Below, piece after piece: positions 41,527 to 52,600 of a stretch of 64,000 nt of DNA. The notes beneath the pieces are model-generated. The model saw nothing but the letters and a program-made list of their open reading frames with translations, was not told the origin of the DNA and searched no databases. Both the position numbers and the translations under genes were made by a program. The stretch spans positions 496,001 to 560,000 of the forward strand of contig OV788638.1 in assembly GCA_928721565.1 (NCBI GenBank), in the 5' to 3' direction. The first letter of the stretch is position 1. The number at the start of each line of letters is the position of its first letter. Source of the stretch: an uncultured Clostridia bacterium. GTDB taxonomy: Bacteria > Bacillota > Clostridia > TANB77 > CAG-508.

Positions 41527-43438
41527 TGAAGAATCTCAATTATTAAGAAAGCAAACAATTAAAGAATTAATAGCACCTTCTGGAATAGATGCAAGTAATA
41601 TAGATCATTTGGAAATAATTTCAAATGTCAAAAAATATGCAAGAAGTTTTTTCGTATCTACATTACCAAGAATGTGTACATTTCCAGAATTATTCAGAGA
41701 TATGTACTTTTTTGGAGATATAAATACATCTTTGTATATTAATCCTATCCAAGAAGCAAGATCACAAAATGAATTAAATAGAGTTATTAATGAGTTGGAA
41801 ACAGAAAGAATTGTTGCAGCAGATAAAGGAAATATTAATAGACAGAGTAATTTAACACAAAAAAGATTTGAAGCAGAACAATTAAGAGATGAAATTGCAG
41901 CAGGATTTAATAAATTATATGAAGCATCAATTGTTTCTACAATATTTACATATAATTTAGCTGATTTAGATAGACTCACAAAATTGTTAGCAACAGAGAT
42001 GTCAAAATCATTAGTTGGAGTAAAAACTGCATGGGCAATGCAAGAAGATGCATTTAAATCAAATTTACCGTTGATGAATGATAAAGTAAAAAAGATACAC
42101 ACATTTGATAGACGTTCAATGTCAACAGTATTTCCATTTGTAACGTCAGAAGTAGGGCATGAAACAGGAATACCTTTAGGATTTAACAGACAAACTGGAA
42201 CCCCTATATTATTTGATAATTTTCATAGTTCGCTTACAAATTACAATATGGTTATATTTGCTAAATCAGGTGCTGGTAAATCAGTAACTATGAAAACATT
42301 AATAAGTAGATCATCATTATTAATGGGAATTGAAAGTTTAGCATTAGATGCAGAAGGTGAATATGAAATTGTTGCTGAGTCACTAGGGGGAATAAATGTT
42401 GTTCTTAGTCCAACTTCAAAAACAGTTATAAATTTATTTGATATTGAAACAGAATCAGCAAAAGATGAAATAACAGGAAAAGAAAGATTAGTACTAAATG
42501 TAGAGAATAAAGTGGAAGATGTAACCCAAGCATTGTTAACAATGGCAAGAGGTAGTACAAGAAGTAAAGAAGTAAATGAATTAACAAAACAGATTATAGC
42601 TGAATCTGTAGCAGAAGAATATGCAGCATTAGGAATAACAAATAACCCTAATAGTTTATATGAATCTGCAACTTCATTTAATAGAGGCGACAAGCTATAT
42701 AGAGAAAAGAAAAAGATGCCAACAATAGGATCTTGGTATAGAAGAATACAAGCAAAAGCACAAGATAATTTAAATGATGATTATAGGTATCATTATAGTT
42801 ATTTATTAAAAGTTATGAAACAGTACATAAGAGAGTATAATGGACAAATGGCTTATTTTGATGGTCAGTCAACTTTCGAATTACTTGAAGGAGCACCATT
42901 TATAAATTTGGATATATCTCAATTAGAGGAAAAATTTGCAAGACCACTTGCACAACAGATTCTTTTAACTTGGATATGGGAGAAATTCGTTAAGAAAAAT
43001 AGTGAAGATAGAAGTAAAGCTACTAAGAAAAGGGTAATTGTAGATGAGGCATGGATGTTGCTTCCATACCCAGAAGCTGTAGATTTCTTAAATACAATGG
43101 CTAGACGTGCAAGAAAAAGAAATGTTTCTCTTGCAGTAGTTTCTCAAAGATTTCAAGATTTCTATGAAAAACCTGAAGCACAAGCTGTACTTACATCTTC
43201 TGATACAAAGTTGTTTTTAGCACAAGATAAATCTGAAATACAATATTTAAAAGAAGTATTTAAGTTAAGTGAAGGTGAATCTGGATTTTTGGTAACTTGT
43301 GGAAAAGGTGAAGGTTTATTAAAAGTTGGAGCTGAGTCTGCAATTTTACAAATAACACCTACACAAAAAGAGTTTGAGTTTGTTGAGACAAACTTGAATA
43401 AGTTAGTAAAAAACAGAGCTAAGAGAATTAATTATTAA
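41474..43438 (+). CDS. VirB4-like T4SS ATPase, locus 2
   Basis: 654 residues from ATG 41474 (SD AGGAGGTC). FERDMYFFGD-like N-terminal domain with PRMCTFPELFRDMY, Walker A AKSGAGKSVT near 265, a long helical insert, Walker B KKRVIVDEAWMLL near 520, and the ARRARKRNVSLAVVSQRFQDF block. This is a standard VirB4/TraC motor with an intact ATPase core. It follows its partner gene and precedes the VirB6-like gene. Confidence 0.93.
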   Translation: MARKKQKQQGVERRQQYNEESQLLRKQTIKELIAPSGIDASNIDHLEIISNVKKYARSFFVSTLPRMCTFPELFRDMYFFGDINTSLYINPIQEARSQNELNRVINELETERIVAADKGNINRQSNLTQKRFEAEQLRDEIAAGFNKLYEASIVSTIFTYNLADLDRLTKLLATEMSKSLVGVKTAWAMQEDAFKSNLPLMNDKVKKIHTFDRRSMSTVFPFVTSEVGHETGIPLGFNRQTGTPILFDNFHSSLTNYNMVIFAKSGAGKSVTMKTLISRSSLLMGIESLALDAEGEYEIVAESLGGINVVLSPTSKTVINLFDIETESAKDEITGKERLVLNVENKVEDVTQALLTMARGSTRSKEVNELTKQIIAESVAEEYAALGITNNPNSLYESATSFNRGDKLYREKKKMPTIGSWYRRIQAKAQDNLNDDYRYHYSYLLKVMKQYIREYNGQMAYFDGQSTFELLEGAPFINLDISQLEEKFARPLAQQILLTWIWEKFVKKNSEDRSKATKKRVIVDEAWMLLPYPEAVDFLNTMARRARKRNVSLAVVSQRFQDFYEKPEAQAVLTSSDTKLFLAQDKSEIQYLKEVFKLSEGESGFLVTCGKGEGLLKVGAESAILQITPTQKEFEFVETNLNKLVKNRAKRINY

Positions 43439-43448
43439 GGAGAAGCAG

Positions 43449-43676
43449 ATGAAATTTTTAAAAAATAGAAATGTTTTATTTAAGTTAATAGTAGCTTTGT
43501 GTATAAGTCTCTCAGTATTTGGTTTTGTTGGTAGTAATACATATCAAGTTATGGCTTTAACTGAAGCGGAAAAGAAAGCACATATAGATAAACATGAGAA
43601 AGACCAAGATTATAAAGGAGACCCCAAAACGGATACAAGTGGACGGAACAACATTTACTTACAAAGATGGCTGTAA
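43449..43676 (+). CDS. N-terminal fragment of the locus 2 VirB6-like protein (signal peptide)
   Basis: 75 codons with SD AAGGAGAAG, a signal peptide (VLFKLIVALCISLSVFGFVGSNTYQVMA) and a charged segment, ending after a frame change. The frame to the right that continues the protein is the +1 frame. Removing one A from the run at 43626-43629 would join ...DYKGDPK to RIQVDGTTFTYKDG in one chain. It is therefore best read as the start of the protein at 43594-46560. Confidence 0.7.
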   Translation: MKFLKNRNVLFKLIVALCISLSVFGFVGSNTYQVMALTEAEKKAHIDKHEKDQDYKGDPKTDTSGRNNIYLQRWL

Positions 43677-46560
43677 GAAATTTGAAAAACAACCTGATGG
43701 ATCAACTAATTATATAAATACATGGGCTCTTTATGATGGTTCTACTTATCAAGCTAATGTATCTAAAGATAATGATAGTTCAAATGATGCTCAAGAGAAA
43801 TTAGAATTTGCTGAAGCTTTGCAAGGAGGAAAATTATTAACACCAATTTTTGATTTACTTGTAACAATTGGAGATGGATTAATGTCTGTTATGCAAAGGG
43901 CTATTACAGGTACTAAAGCAGATATGGCTATAGACTTTTCAACTAGTTTACTTGGAAAAATAGGTGTTGTTTTAGGAATTTTAGCCGCAGTTGCTACTAT
44001 AATTGTAATAACAGCTATTACAGGTGGAATAGGAGCGTGGGCTGCCGGATTAGCTGGAAAAATAGGACCGATATTGGTTGCTGTTGGTAAAACTGGTATT
44101 GTTTCTACAATTGTTTCTATAACGACTTTAGGAGCTGCAATGGGGGTATATCGTTGGGCAACCAGTGCTTATGCGGCTGCAGTTCTTCCTGATATAACTG
44201 TATTTCCAACATATTCAATCGGACCGGAAGAAATTTTTGAAGGAAAATTATTAATATTTGATATAAATTTCTTTAAACCAAAGCAAGTAAAAGTACATCT
44301 TAAAGCTAGTGGGGATGATATAAAAGTACAAGATTATGATGAATCTACAAATGGAGAAGCGGAATATTATTATTATGAAGAAGATGGTAAAAAAATAGAA
44401 ACATCAAAGCAGGACACAGCTATGGATTTAAGTCAAACAATTTCAAAATGGTATTATGCTATTAGAAATATAGCTATTGTTATTATGATGCTGGTTTTAG
44501 TATATATTGGAATAAGAATGATGTTATGTAGTATAGCATCAGAGAAATCTAAGTATAAGAAAATGTTAGGTGACTGGGTAATTTCTATGTGTTTAGTATT
44601 TGTATTACAGTATATAATGGTTTTTGCCGTAAATTTAAATGAAAGTATAGTTAAATTAATAGAATCTTCAACTGATAAGGGAAAGTATGCAATTGCATTA
44701 TCAGATGTAAAAGATAAAGATAATTTTGTAAAAACAATAGAAAAAAATTCTGACTTAAAACAAGGGTTAGTTGATAGTAATGGAGTAAACTTATATAATG
44801 AAGACGGATCGAAAAATTCTAATAATGAAGCAACTTCTTTTGTTTGGCCAACTAATTTAGTAGGACGAATGAGAATGATGGCTCAAATGCAAGATGGAAC
44901 AGATGAATATATTGGATATTGTTTAGCATTTTTAGTGCTAGTATTTTATACTATATTTTTTGCAGCAACATATTTGAAAAGGGTTATATATATGGCATTT
45001 CTAACGGTTATAGCACCATTAGTTGCAATGACATATTCTATAGATAAAATTGCAGATGGAAAAGCACAAGCATTTAATATGTGGTTAAAAGAATATATGT
45101 TTAATCTATTAATACAGCCAGTACATTTACTATTATATATGTTGTTAATTTCAATGTCATTTGATTTGGCAGCAAATAATATTATTTATACATTAGTAGC
45201 TCTTGGTTTTATGATGCCGGCAGAAAAATTAATAAGAAAGATGTTTGGATTTGAAAAAGCTTCAACTCCTGGATTCCTAGGAGGAGCTGCAGGGGCTGCT
45301 GTAGCAATGAGTGCTTTAAAAGGATTAAATAAATTTTCAGGAAGAGGTCCAGGGCCAAAAGGAGCTGAAAAAGCGCCTAAACTAGCCAAAAATAACAGTG
45401 AGGATTCTTCAAAATTTGGGATTTCTTCTCCTAAAGGTTTTACAGAGTTATTTGCAGGTGAAAATCCTGAAGGAAATAACCCTACGGGTGCAGACAAAAG
45501 TAATGGGAAAGATCCAATAAAACAAAATGGAGATGATGAATCAAATACAGTAGGATTAAATGGTGACAATAGCTCAGGACAATTAGATAATCCTGATAAT
45601 GAATTACCTGACTATGAAGATATAAGATTAGCAGAAGAAAGTGCAAATGCGGCTGATTTTTTAGAGGACGAGGATAGGCGAAAATATGACATATTAAATA
45701 ATCCTGATAATGATTTTAGCGGTAGTGAAGGAGCACAAAATTTAAAAAGAGATTTGGAAGAAAGGGCTAATAACAATAAGAAAATTCATTTTGACAAAGA
45801 AAGAAATAAGCGTAGAATGTTAGAAGAATCAAAGAAAAGAGAAGAAGAGAAAAAGAAGTATCAGTCAAATTGGTCTACATTTAAACGAATGGGTATGAAT
45901 AATATGAAGCATAACTTGTCAAAAGAAAATATGAAGAATGCAGTTGCAACAACAGCTAAAAATGGAGCAAGACTTACAGGAGCTGTATTAGCAGGAGGAA
46001 TTGGAGCTGCGGCTGGAATTGCAGCTGGAGACCCAAAAGCAACATTCCAAAATGCTGTATTAGGAGCAACGGCAGGAGAATCAATAGCTTCAGGTTTGGT
46101 AAATGGAACATCTAACATGAAAGAAAACTATGGAGATGCTAAAACAAAATATGAAAAAGCAAAATATGGAGAAGACTATAAGGACTATAAAGATGAAAAA
46201 GTTAATAAAAAATGGGCTAAAGATGCTGGAACTAGGGAACAATTTGCTCAAGCTTTTTCTAAAGAATTGCAAGGTCTAAAAGGAAAAGAATATGAAGAAA
46301 AACTTAATGGATTTATTGAAACCGGAAAGAAGTATAGAACTCAAGGAGTACAAGATAATGATCTTATTATTGCAGGAATGAAATTGGATAGAGATAATAA
46401 GGGATCTAATGATAATATTGCGGCAGCAATGATGGCAAGTAAAGCTAAAGACTTAAAAGGTATAGAAACATATCAAAAGAAATTAGCTAAGCAAATTGGT
46501 GAAGAAAGAGCAAAATCTATTGCTAATAATGCTGCTAAAATAGGCGGATATTACGAATAA
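43594..46560 (+). CDS. Very long VirB6-like membrane protein, T4SS locus 2 (5' frameshift)
   Basis: 988 codons from an ATG that has no SD; joined to the 43449 fragment it would be about 1035 residues. Five or more membrane segments between about 95 and 560 (IGVVLGILAAVATIIVITAITGG, NIAIVIMMLVLVYIGIRMML, MCLVFVLQYIMVFAV, YCLAFLVLVFYTIFFAA, VIYMAFLTVIAPLVAM and YMFNLLIQPVHLLLYMLL), as in VirB6/TrbL channel proteins, with the conserved TVIAPLVAMTYSIDKIADGKAQAFNMWLKEY block. The last 400 residues are hydrophilic, Asn/Glu/Lys-rich and partly coiled-coil, with a Gly/Ala stretch (GARLTGAVLAGGIGAAAGIAAGD). Without the fragment the signal peptide is missing. Confidence 0.8.
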   Translation: MRKTKIIKETPKRIQVDGTTFTYKDGCKKFEKQPDGSTNYINTWALYDGSTYQANVSKDNDSSNDAQEKLEFAEALQGGKLLTPIFDLLVTIGDGLMSVMQRAITGTKADMAIDFSTSLLGKIGVVLGILAAVATIIVITAITGGIGAWAAGLAGKIGPILVAVGKTGIVSTIVSITTLGAAMGVYRWATSAYAAAVLPDITVFPTYSIGPEEIFEGKLLIFDINFFKPKQVKVHLKASGDDIKVQDYDESTNGEAEYYYYEEDGKKIETSKQDTAMDLSQTISKWYYAIRNIAIVIMMLVLVYIGIRMMLCSIASEKSKYKKMLGDWVISMCLVFVLQYIMVFAVNLNESIVKLIESSTDKGKYAIALSDVKDKDNFVKTIEKNSDLKQGLVDSNGVNLYNEDGSKNSNNEATSFVWPTNLVGRMRMMAQMQDGTDEYIGYCLAFLVLVFYTIFFAATYLKRVIYMAFLTVIAPLVAMTYSIDKIADGKAQAFNMWLKEYMFNLLIQPVHLLLYMLLISMSFDLAANNIIYTLVALGFMMPAEKLIRKMFGFEKASTPGFLGGAAGAAVAMSALKGLNKFSGRGPGPKGAEKAPKLAKNNSEDSSKFGISSPKGFTELFAGENPEGNNPTGADKSNGKDPIKQNGDDESNTVGLNGDNSSGQLDNPDNELPDYEDIRLAEESANAADFLEDEDRRKYDILNNPDNDFSGSEGAQNLKRDLEERANNNKKIHFDKERNKRRMLEESKKREEEKKKYQSNWSTFKRMGMNNMKHNLSKENMKNAVATTAKNGARLTGAVLAGGIGAAAGIAAGDPKATFQNAVLGATAGESIASGLVNGTSNMKENYGDAKTKYEKAKYGEDYKDYKDEKVNKKWAKDAGTREQFAQAFSKELQGLKGKEYEEKLNGFIETGKKYRTQGVQDNDLIIAGMKLDRDNKGSNDNIAAAMMASKAKDLKGIETYQKKLAKQIGEERAKSIANNAAKIGGYYE

Positions 46561-46564
46561 TACC

Positions 46565-46603
46565 AAAAAAGGGATAAATATATATATGTTTATCTCTTTT
46601 TTT
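46565..46603 (+). terminator. Terminator at the end of T4SS locus 2
   Basis: AAAAAAGGGATAAA pairs with TTTATCTCTTTTTTT, a few bases past the VirB6-like stop. Confidence 0.75.
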
Positions 46604-46640
46604 GTGTTATAATATACATAAACAGAAAGGAGCAAAATAA

Positions 46641-47366
46641 ATGATAACAGTAAAAGGAATATCCAAATCATATAACAAAAAAAATAAAGTAATTGATAAT
46701 TTGAATTTAGAAATAAATGATGGTGAGATATTTGGTTTTCTAGGTCCGAATGGAGCTGGAAAATCCACAACGATAAAGATGATAACAGGAATATTGGACA
46801 TAGATGAAGGAGATATACTAATAAATAATAAATCAATAATAACCGATCCAGTAAAAGCAAAGAAAGATTTTGGATATGTACCAGATACACCAGATATGTT
46901 TTTAAAATTAAAAGGTATAGAATATCTTAATTTTATAGCAGATATGTATGATGTAGGATTAAACGAAAGAAAAGAAAGAATAGAAAAATTTACACAATTA
47001 TTTGAAATTCATGATTTTCTGAATGATAAAATCCAGAGCTATTCTCATGGAATGAGACAAAAATTAATAATAATTGGTGCATTGATACATGAACCTAAAA
47101 ACTTAATAATAGATGAACCAATGACAGGGCTAGATCCAAAAGCAACATATGAATTAAAAAAAATAATGAAAGAAATTGCAGCACAAAATCATACAGTGTT
47201 TTTTTCAACACATATATTAGATGTAGCTGAAAAATTATGTGATAGAATAGGAATAATAAATAAAGGAAGAATAGTATTTGTTGGGACTCTAGAAGAAATT
47301 AAAAATGAATTACAAGAAAATAAATCACTAGAAGAACTATTTATGGAGATAACAAAAAATGATTAA
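46641..47366 (+). CDS. ABC transporter ATP-binding protein
   Basis: 241 residues. Walker A GPNGAGKST, Q-loop region, the signature YSHGMRQKL (SHGMRQK type), Walker B LIIDEPMTGLD and the H-loop FFSTHILD, close to the YhaQ/BcrA-like subfamily of exporters. SD AAAGGAG. It overlaps the following permease by eight bases, so the two form one transporter. Substrate unknown. Confidence 0.93.
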   Translation: MITVKGISKSYNKKNKVIDNLNLEINDGEIFGFLGPNGAGKSTTIKMITGILDIDEGDILINNKSIITDPVKAKKDFGYVPDTPDMFLKLKGIEYLNFIADMYDVGLNERKERIEKFTQLFEIHDFLNDKIQSYSHGMRQKLIIIGALIHEPKNLIIDEPMTGLDPKATYELKKIMKEIAAQNHTVFFSTHILDVAEKLCDRIGIINKGRIVFVGTLEEIKNELQENKSLEELFMEITKND

Positions 47367-49008
47367 TAGAATTATAAAATTATCAAAAGTTTTAATTAAG
47401 GAATATTTTCAAAATTTAGAGATATTTAATAAAAGAAAAGTAAATAAAAAAACATTATATGCATGGTTAATTATTATAGTAATTGGAGTAATAGGATTTT
47501 ATAGTTTCAAAATAATAGATTTTTTAAATAATATAGGACAGGGAATACTATTTTTGAAAGTCTATTTTCCTATATTAGCAATGGTATTTATGTTTCAAGC
47601 AATATTAGTATGTTGTAATATTTTCTTTTTTTCTAAAGATTTAGAGCATATATTGCCACTTCCAATAAAGCCGACAGAGCTATTAATTGCTAAATTTAAT
47701 AATGTACTTAGTATAATATATAGTATGGAGGGAATATTTTTATTAGTGCCATTGGTAATATATGGAATAGTATGTATTAAAAGTATAAGTTATTATTGCA
47801 TAGTACTGTTAGTGCTAATGATCTTTCCAATATTTTTAATTACAATTATTAATATACTTATGTTAGTAATTATTCAATTAACAAAATTTATTAAAAATAA
47901 AGAAGTACTTCAGATATTAATTGTAATAATGTTATCATTTATATTAACGTTTGCTGAAACGCATTTATTTACTTCTATATTTAATACTGACATAGTGAAT
48001 ATAGAAGTGCTAAATAATAAATTTGATAAATTAAATAATTATTTTATTGTTATAAATCCATGCATAAATTTATTAACTAATATACAAATTGCTAATATTT
48101 GTTATCAATTAATTAAATTAATATTAATTAATTCTATTGCAATTGGAATATTCTTGACTTTGGGAAAGAAAGTATATTTAAAAAATTTATTAAAAAATAT
48201 TACATATATAAATAAAAAGAAAATCACAAATAAAGTAGTAAAAAATAGATATAAAAAAAATAAAAAGAGAAAAGCTTACATAAAAAACGAATTTAGAAAA
48301 ATAATGAAAAATCCGACATTTTTTAACCAATGTATTTTTCAATATATATTTATATTGATAATCTTTTTATTAATCATTAACTTATTATTTCCAACATTAT
48401 TGGATAATTTTGAAACAGAAACTTATATAAGTCAATTAGGAATAGATAACTTTACTTTACAATGTATATGTATAGTTCTTGGTATAATGCAGATTTTATT
48501 TACATTAAGTAATATTGCAATTACTGCGATTTCAAGAGATGGTTCTGATGCAATATTAATAAAATATATACCGATATCACTATATAAACAATTTATATGG
48601 AAGTCTGTTCCACAAGTCCTTTTGAATATAGCGGTTATATTTGGAATAGTAACAGTAATATCAATTAATATACACAATATTTCTATAATATATTATATAT
48701 TAGGAATAATAATAGCAATATTATTAAATTTAATAAATAGTTTTTTAATGTTAATTATTGATTTAAATAATCCAAATTTAAATTGGACATTAGAAACTGC
48801 AGCTTTGAAAGATAACAAAAATAAGACATATCAATATGTAATTACTATTGTTAATATTTTAATGTTGATATATTTTACAAAGGTATTAAAAGATATTAAT
48901 ATAGTAGTCTCTATTTTGATTATTATAGCATTTTATACAAGTGTATTAATTTTATTAATAATATATGTAAAGAAAAACGTAAATAAGTTATTTAGAAAAA
49001 TATTTTAA
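47359..49008 (+). CDS. ABC transporter permease
   Basis: 549 residues with about 11-12 hydrophobic segments in two groups separated by a very basic loop (NKKKITNKVVKNRYKKNKKRKAYIKNEFRKIM, about 285-315). The DLEHILPLPIKPTELLIAKF motif after the third helix is typical of large exporter permeases paired with YhaQ-type ATPases. Overlaps the ATPase gene and ends at a terminator. Export of a lipid, peptide or drug cannot be decided from sequence. Confidence 0.85.
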   Translation: MINRIIKLSKVLIKEYFQNLEIFNKRKVNKKTLYAWLIIIVIGVIGFYSFKIIDFLNNIGQGILFLKVYFPILAMVFMFQAILVCCNIFFFSKDLEHILPLPIKPTELLIAKFNNVLSIIYSMEGIFLLVPLVIYGIVCIKSISYYCIVLLVLMIFPIFLITIINILMLVIIQLTKFIKNKEVLQILIVIMLSFILTFAETHLFTSIFNTDIVNIEVLNNKFDKLNNYFIVINPCINLLTNIQIANICYQLIKLILINSIAIGIFLTLGKKVYLKNLLKNITYINKKKITNKVVKNRYKKNKKRKAYIKNEFRKIMKNPTFFNQCIFQYIFILIIFLLIINLLFPTLLDNFETETYISQLGIDNFTLQCICIVLGIMQILFTLSNIAITAISRDGSDAILIKYIPISLYKQFIWKSVPQVLLNIAVIFGIVTVISINIHNISIIYYILGIIIAILLNLINSFLMLIIDLNNPNLNWTLETAALKDNKNKTYQYVITIVNILMLIYFTKVLKDINIVVSILIIIAFYTSVLILLIIYVKKNVNKLFRKIF

Positions 49009-49015
49009 TAATAAG

Positions 49016-49050
49016 CTAAGTGTAATAAAAAAATTGCACTTAGTTTTTTT
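49016..49050 (+). terminator. Terminator after the ABC transporter
   Basis: CTAAGTG pairs with CACTTAG and is followed by TTTTTTTATTTT. Confidence 0.8.
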
Positions 49051-49110
49051 ATTTTGTTCTAAATATTTAAATACTTTAATATTATTTGAGTAGACAAGGA
49101 GGAAAACAGA

Positions 49111-49647
49111 ATGAAAAAGAAAAAAATAATAGCAATAATAACGTTAATTTTAATATTGATACTTGCTTTTTTTATATATAAAAATGTAAGTATAGAAAAA
49201 AACAAAAATAATGAATATCAAGACTATACCCCACAGGAGGAGATATCAGAAGAGCAAACAAGGCAAACTAAAGTTATATTATATTTTGAAAATATAGAAA
49301 CAGGAGAATTAGAAACGGAAATTAAATTAGTTGATGCTAATACATTGATTAAGAGTCCAGAAAAGGAAATAATGAATTTATTAATAAAAGGGCCACAAAG
49401 TAGTAATCTAAAAAAATTAATACCAGAAGGGACAGTAGTACATGATATAAATATAAAAAATTCATGTGCAGAGATAAACTTGTCAAATGAATTCTTGGAA
49501 TTTGGAGATGAAAAAAATAAATTAAAAATAATTAATAGTATAGTAAATACTTTAACAAATTTAAAGGAGATTAATTCAGTTAAATTTTTAATTAATGGGG
49601 AGAATAATGATAAATTTCCAGATATTTATTTAAAAAATAATGTTTAA
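49111..49647 (+). CDS. GerMN domain protein
   Basis: 178 residues. An N-terminal membrane anchor (IIAIITLILILILAFFIYK), a short acidic linker and one GerMN domain (about 65-175: TKVILYFENIETGELETEIKLV, EIMNLLIKGPQS, LKKLIPEGTVVHDINIKNSCAEINLSNEF). GerM of B. subtilis has two such domains and acts in the spore-forming compartment channel; single-domain forms are frequent in clostridia. SD AAGGAGG. Followed by the long repeat array. Confidence 0.85.
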   Translation: MKKKKIIAIITLILILILAFFIYKNVSIEKNKNNEYQDYTPQEEISEEQTRQTKVILYFENIETGELETEIKLVDANTLIKSPEKEIMNLLIKGPQSSNLKKLIPEGTVVHDINIKNSCAEINLSNEFLEFGDEKNKLKIINSIVNTLTNLKEINSVKFLINGENNDKFPDIYLKNNV

Positions 49648-49649
49648 TA

Positions 49650-52600
49650 AAATATTTTATTTATTTTTTCAAAAATAAATATTAAATTAATATTATTTAA
49701 TAATAATTAATTAATAAAATATAATAAAAATAAATTTAATAAATTAAATATTATAATAATAATGGAAACAAATAATATAAAATAAAAATATAATAGAACA
49801 CAATAAAAAAAAATCGAAAACAATCTTTATATATCAATAGTAAGATTGTTTTTTTTTATAAGAAATTGGTATATAGAAAAATATTATGTACAATAAAATA
49901 CACTTACAGTATTTTCCTGTAAAAATAAAAAGATATGACGTGTAATGCAGAAAACACTGGAGGTATAGGAAAAAGAAAATAAGGACAAAGTGATTTTTAA
50001 CAAAGTTTAGAATGGTAAAATTAATAAAAAAGTTAAAATGGAAAATAGTTAGAAAATTATATAAGATATAATGATTTTTCTTTTAAAATCATATGAAAAA
50101 ATGATATGTCAATAAACAAAACAAAAGTCTACTATTTAAATTAAAAATAAAAATAAATGATAATAAAATATAAATTTAATTATCGGTAAAAATAATTAAT
50201 AAGTATTTAAAATTAAATTATAAAATTTAAATATTGTGATTAAAAAATATTTTAATTATTTTTTTAAAATAAATATTAAGCTGATAATTTAAATATTAAT
50301 ACTTTTTATTAGTTAGTATTTTTTAATTAATAAAAATAAATTATAAAAAAATTATATTATTAATAAATAATTAAATAAATTAAAAACAATTAATAAATTA
50401 AGAAAAAATTGAATTATTAAAATAATATTTTTAATAATAATTATTTAATAAAATATAATAAAAATAAATTTAATAAATTAAATATTATTATAATGATGTA
50501 AAAAATAATATAAATTAAAAAGAATGTATAAGTACAAAAATAGTAGATCACAATTAAGCAAATTGAAAATACTCCAATATATAAATAATAAGATTGTTTA
50601 GTTTTCATATAAAAAATTTGTAATTAGAAAAGTATTAGATATAATAAAAGTTACTTACAGTATTTTCCTGTAAAAATTAAATAATATGACTTGTAATACT
50701 GAAATCATAGGAGGTATAGAAAAAGAAAATAATAATAAAAATGATTTTTAACAAAATTTAAAATGGCAAGATTAATATAAAAGTTTAAAAGGAAGGAATT
50801 TAAAAAAATTATAAAAAATACACTTATACTTTTGTTAAAATAGAATTAAAAATAATACTTTTATAAAGATAATAAAAATTAAATTATAAAATTAAATGTT
50901 GTAATTAATAAAATATTTTAATTATTTTTTTATGATAATTAAATTATTAATATTTTTTATTATTATTTTAATTAATAAAAATAAAATATAGAAAAATAAT
51001 ATTTATTAAAAAAATAATATTATTAATAAATAATTTAATAAATAAAAATTAATTATTAAATTAAGAAAAAATTGAATTATTAAAATAATATTTTTAATAC
51101 TAATTATTTAATAAAATATAATAAGAATAAATTTAATAAATTAAATATTATCATAATAGTGTAAAACATAATATAAAATTAAAATATAATAATAATATAA
51201 ATCACAACTAAATAAAGAGAAAATAACTCTGATATATGAATGATAAGATAACTACCTTTTATATAAGAAATGAGTATATACAAATTTAATAAATACACTT
51301 ACAGTATTTTCCTACAAAAGTATAATAAAATGCTGAAAATAAGCAAATTACAAATAAATATGGTAATACTAACAAAAGGATTTTAAAGATTTAAAACAGT
51401 AGGATTAATATAAAGTTTTAAGAGTGATTTATTTAAAAAATTGCATAAAATATATTTATACTTTTGTTAAAATAGAATTAAAAAATAACATTTTCATAAA
51501 CGAAGCAAAAGTTTATCGTTTAAATTAAAAATAATAAAAAATAAAAATAAATAATAATAAAATATAAATTTACTTATTAATAAAAATAATTAATAAGTAT
51601 TTAAGATTAAATTATAAAATTTAAATGTTGTAATTAATAAAATATTTTAATTATTTTTTTATGATAATTAAATTATTAATACTTTTTATTATTATTTTAA
51701 TTAATAAAAATAAAATATAGAAAAATAATATTTATTAAAAGAATAATATTATTAATAAATAATTTAATAAATAAAAATTAATTATTAAATTAAGAAAAAA
51801 TTGAATTATTAAAATAATATTTTTAATACTAATTATTTAATAAAATATAATAAGAATAAATTTAATAAATTAAATATTATATAATAATGTAAAAAAATAA
51901 TATAAAATAAAAATATAATAGAGCACAATAAAAGAATTGGAAACAATCTTGATGTATCAATAGTAAGATTGTTTTCTTTTTATATAAGAAATTGGTATAT
52001 AAAAAATATTATGTACAATAAATGTACTTACAGTATTTTCCTGTAAAAATAAAAGGATATGATGCGTAATGCAGAAAGCACAGTAGGTATAGAGAAAGAG
52101 AATAATGACAAAGGCGATTTTTAATAAAGTTTAGAATGGTAAAATTAATATAAAAGTTAAAAAAGAATGGATTTCTAAAAATATAAAAATATACTTATAT
52201 TTTTACTAAAATAGAATTTAAAAATAGCACTTTTATATACAAAACAAAAGTTCATTTTTGAAATTTTAAATAATAAAAAATAATAATAAAATATAAATTT
52301 AATTATTAGTAAAAATAATTAATAAGTAATTAAGATTAAATTATAAAATTAAACTGCTATAATAAATAAAATATTTTATTTATTTTTCCTAAAATAAAAA
52401 TTAAATTTAATAATTAAATTATTAATACTTTTTATAATTTATTAGTTTTTTAATCATAAAAATAAAATATAAAAAAATAATATTATTAATAAATATTTAA
52501 ATAAATAAAAAAACAATTATTAAATAAAAAATATAAAATTATTAATTTGATATTTTTAATAATAATTAATTAATAAAATATAATAAAAATAAATTTAATA

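Noticed and set aside
43620..43640. Programmed frameshift site in the VirB6-like gene
   Set aside because: A +1 shift would be needed and no stop codon or known slippery-and-pause arrangement stands at the site; a simple indel or base error is more likely.
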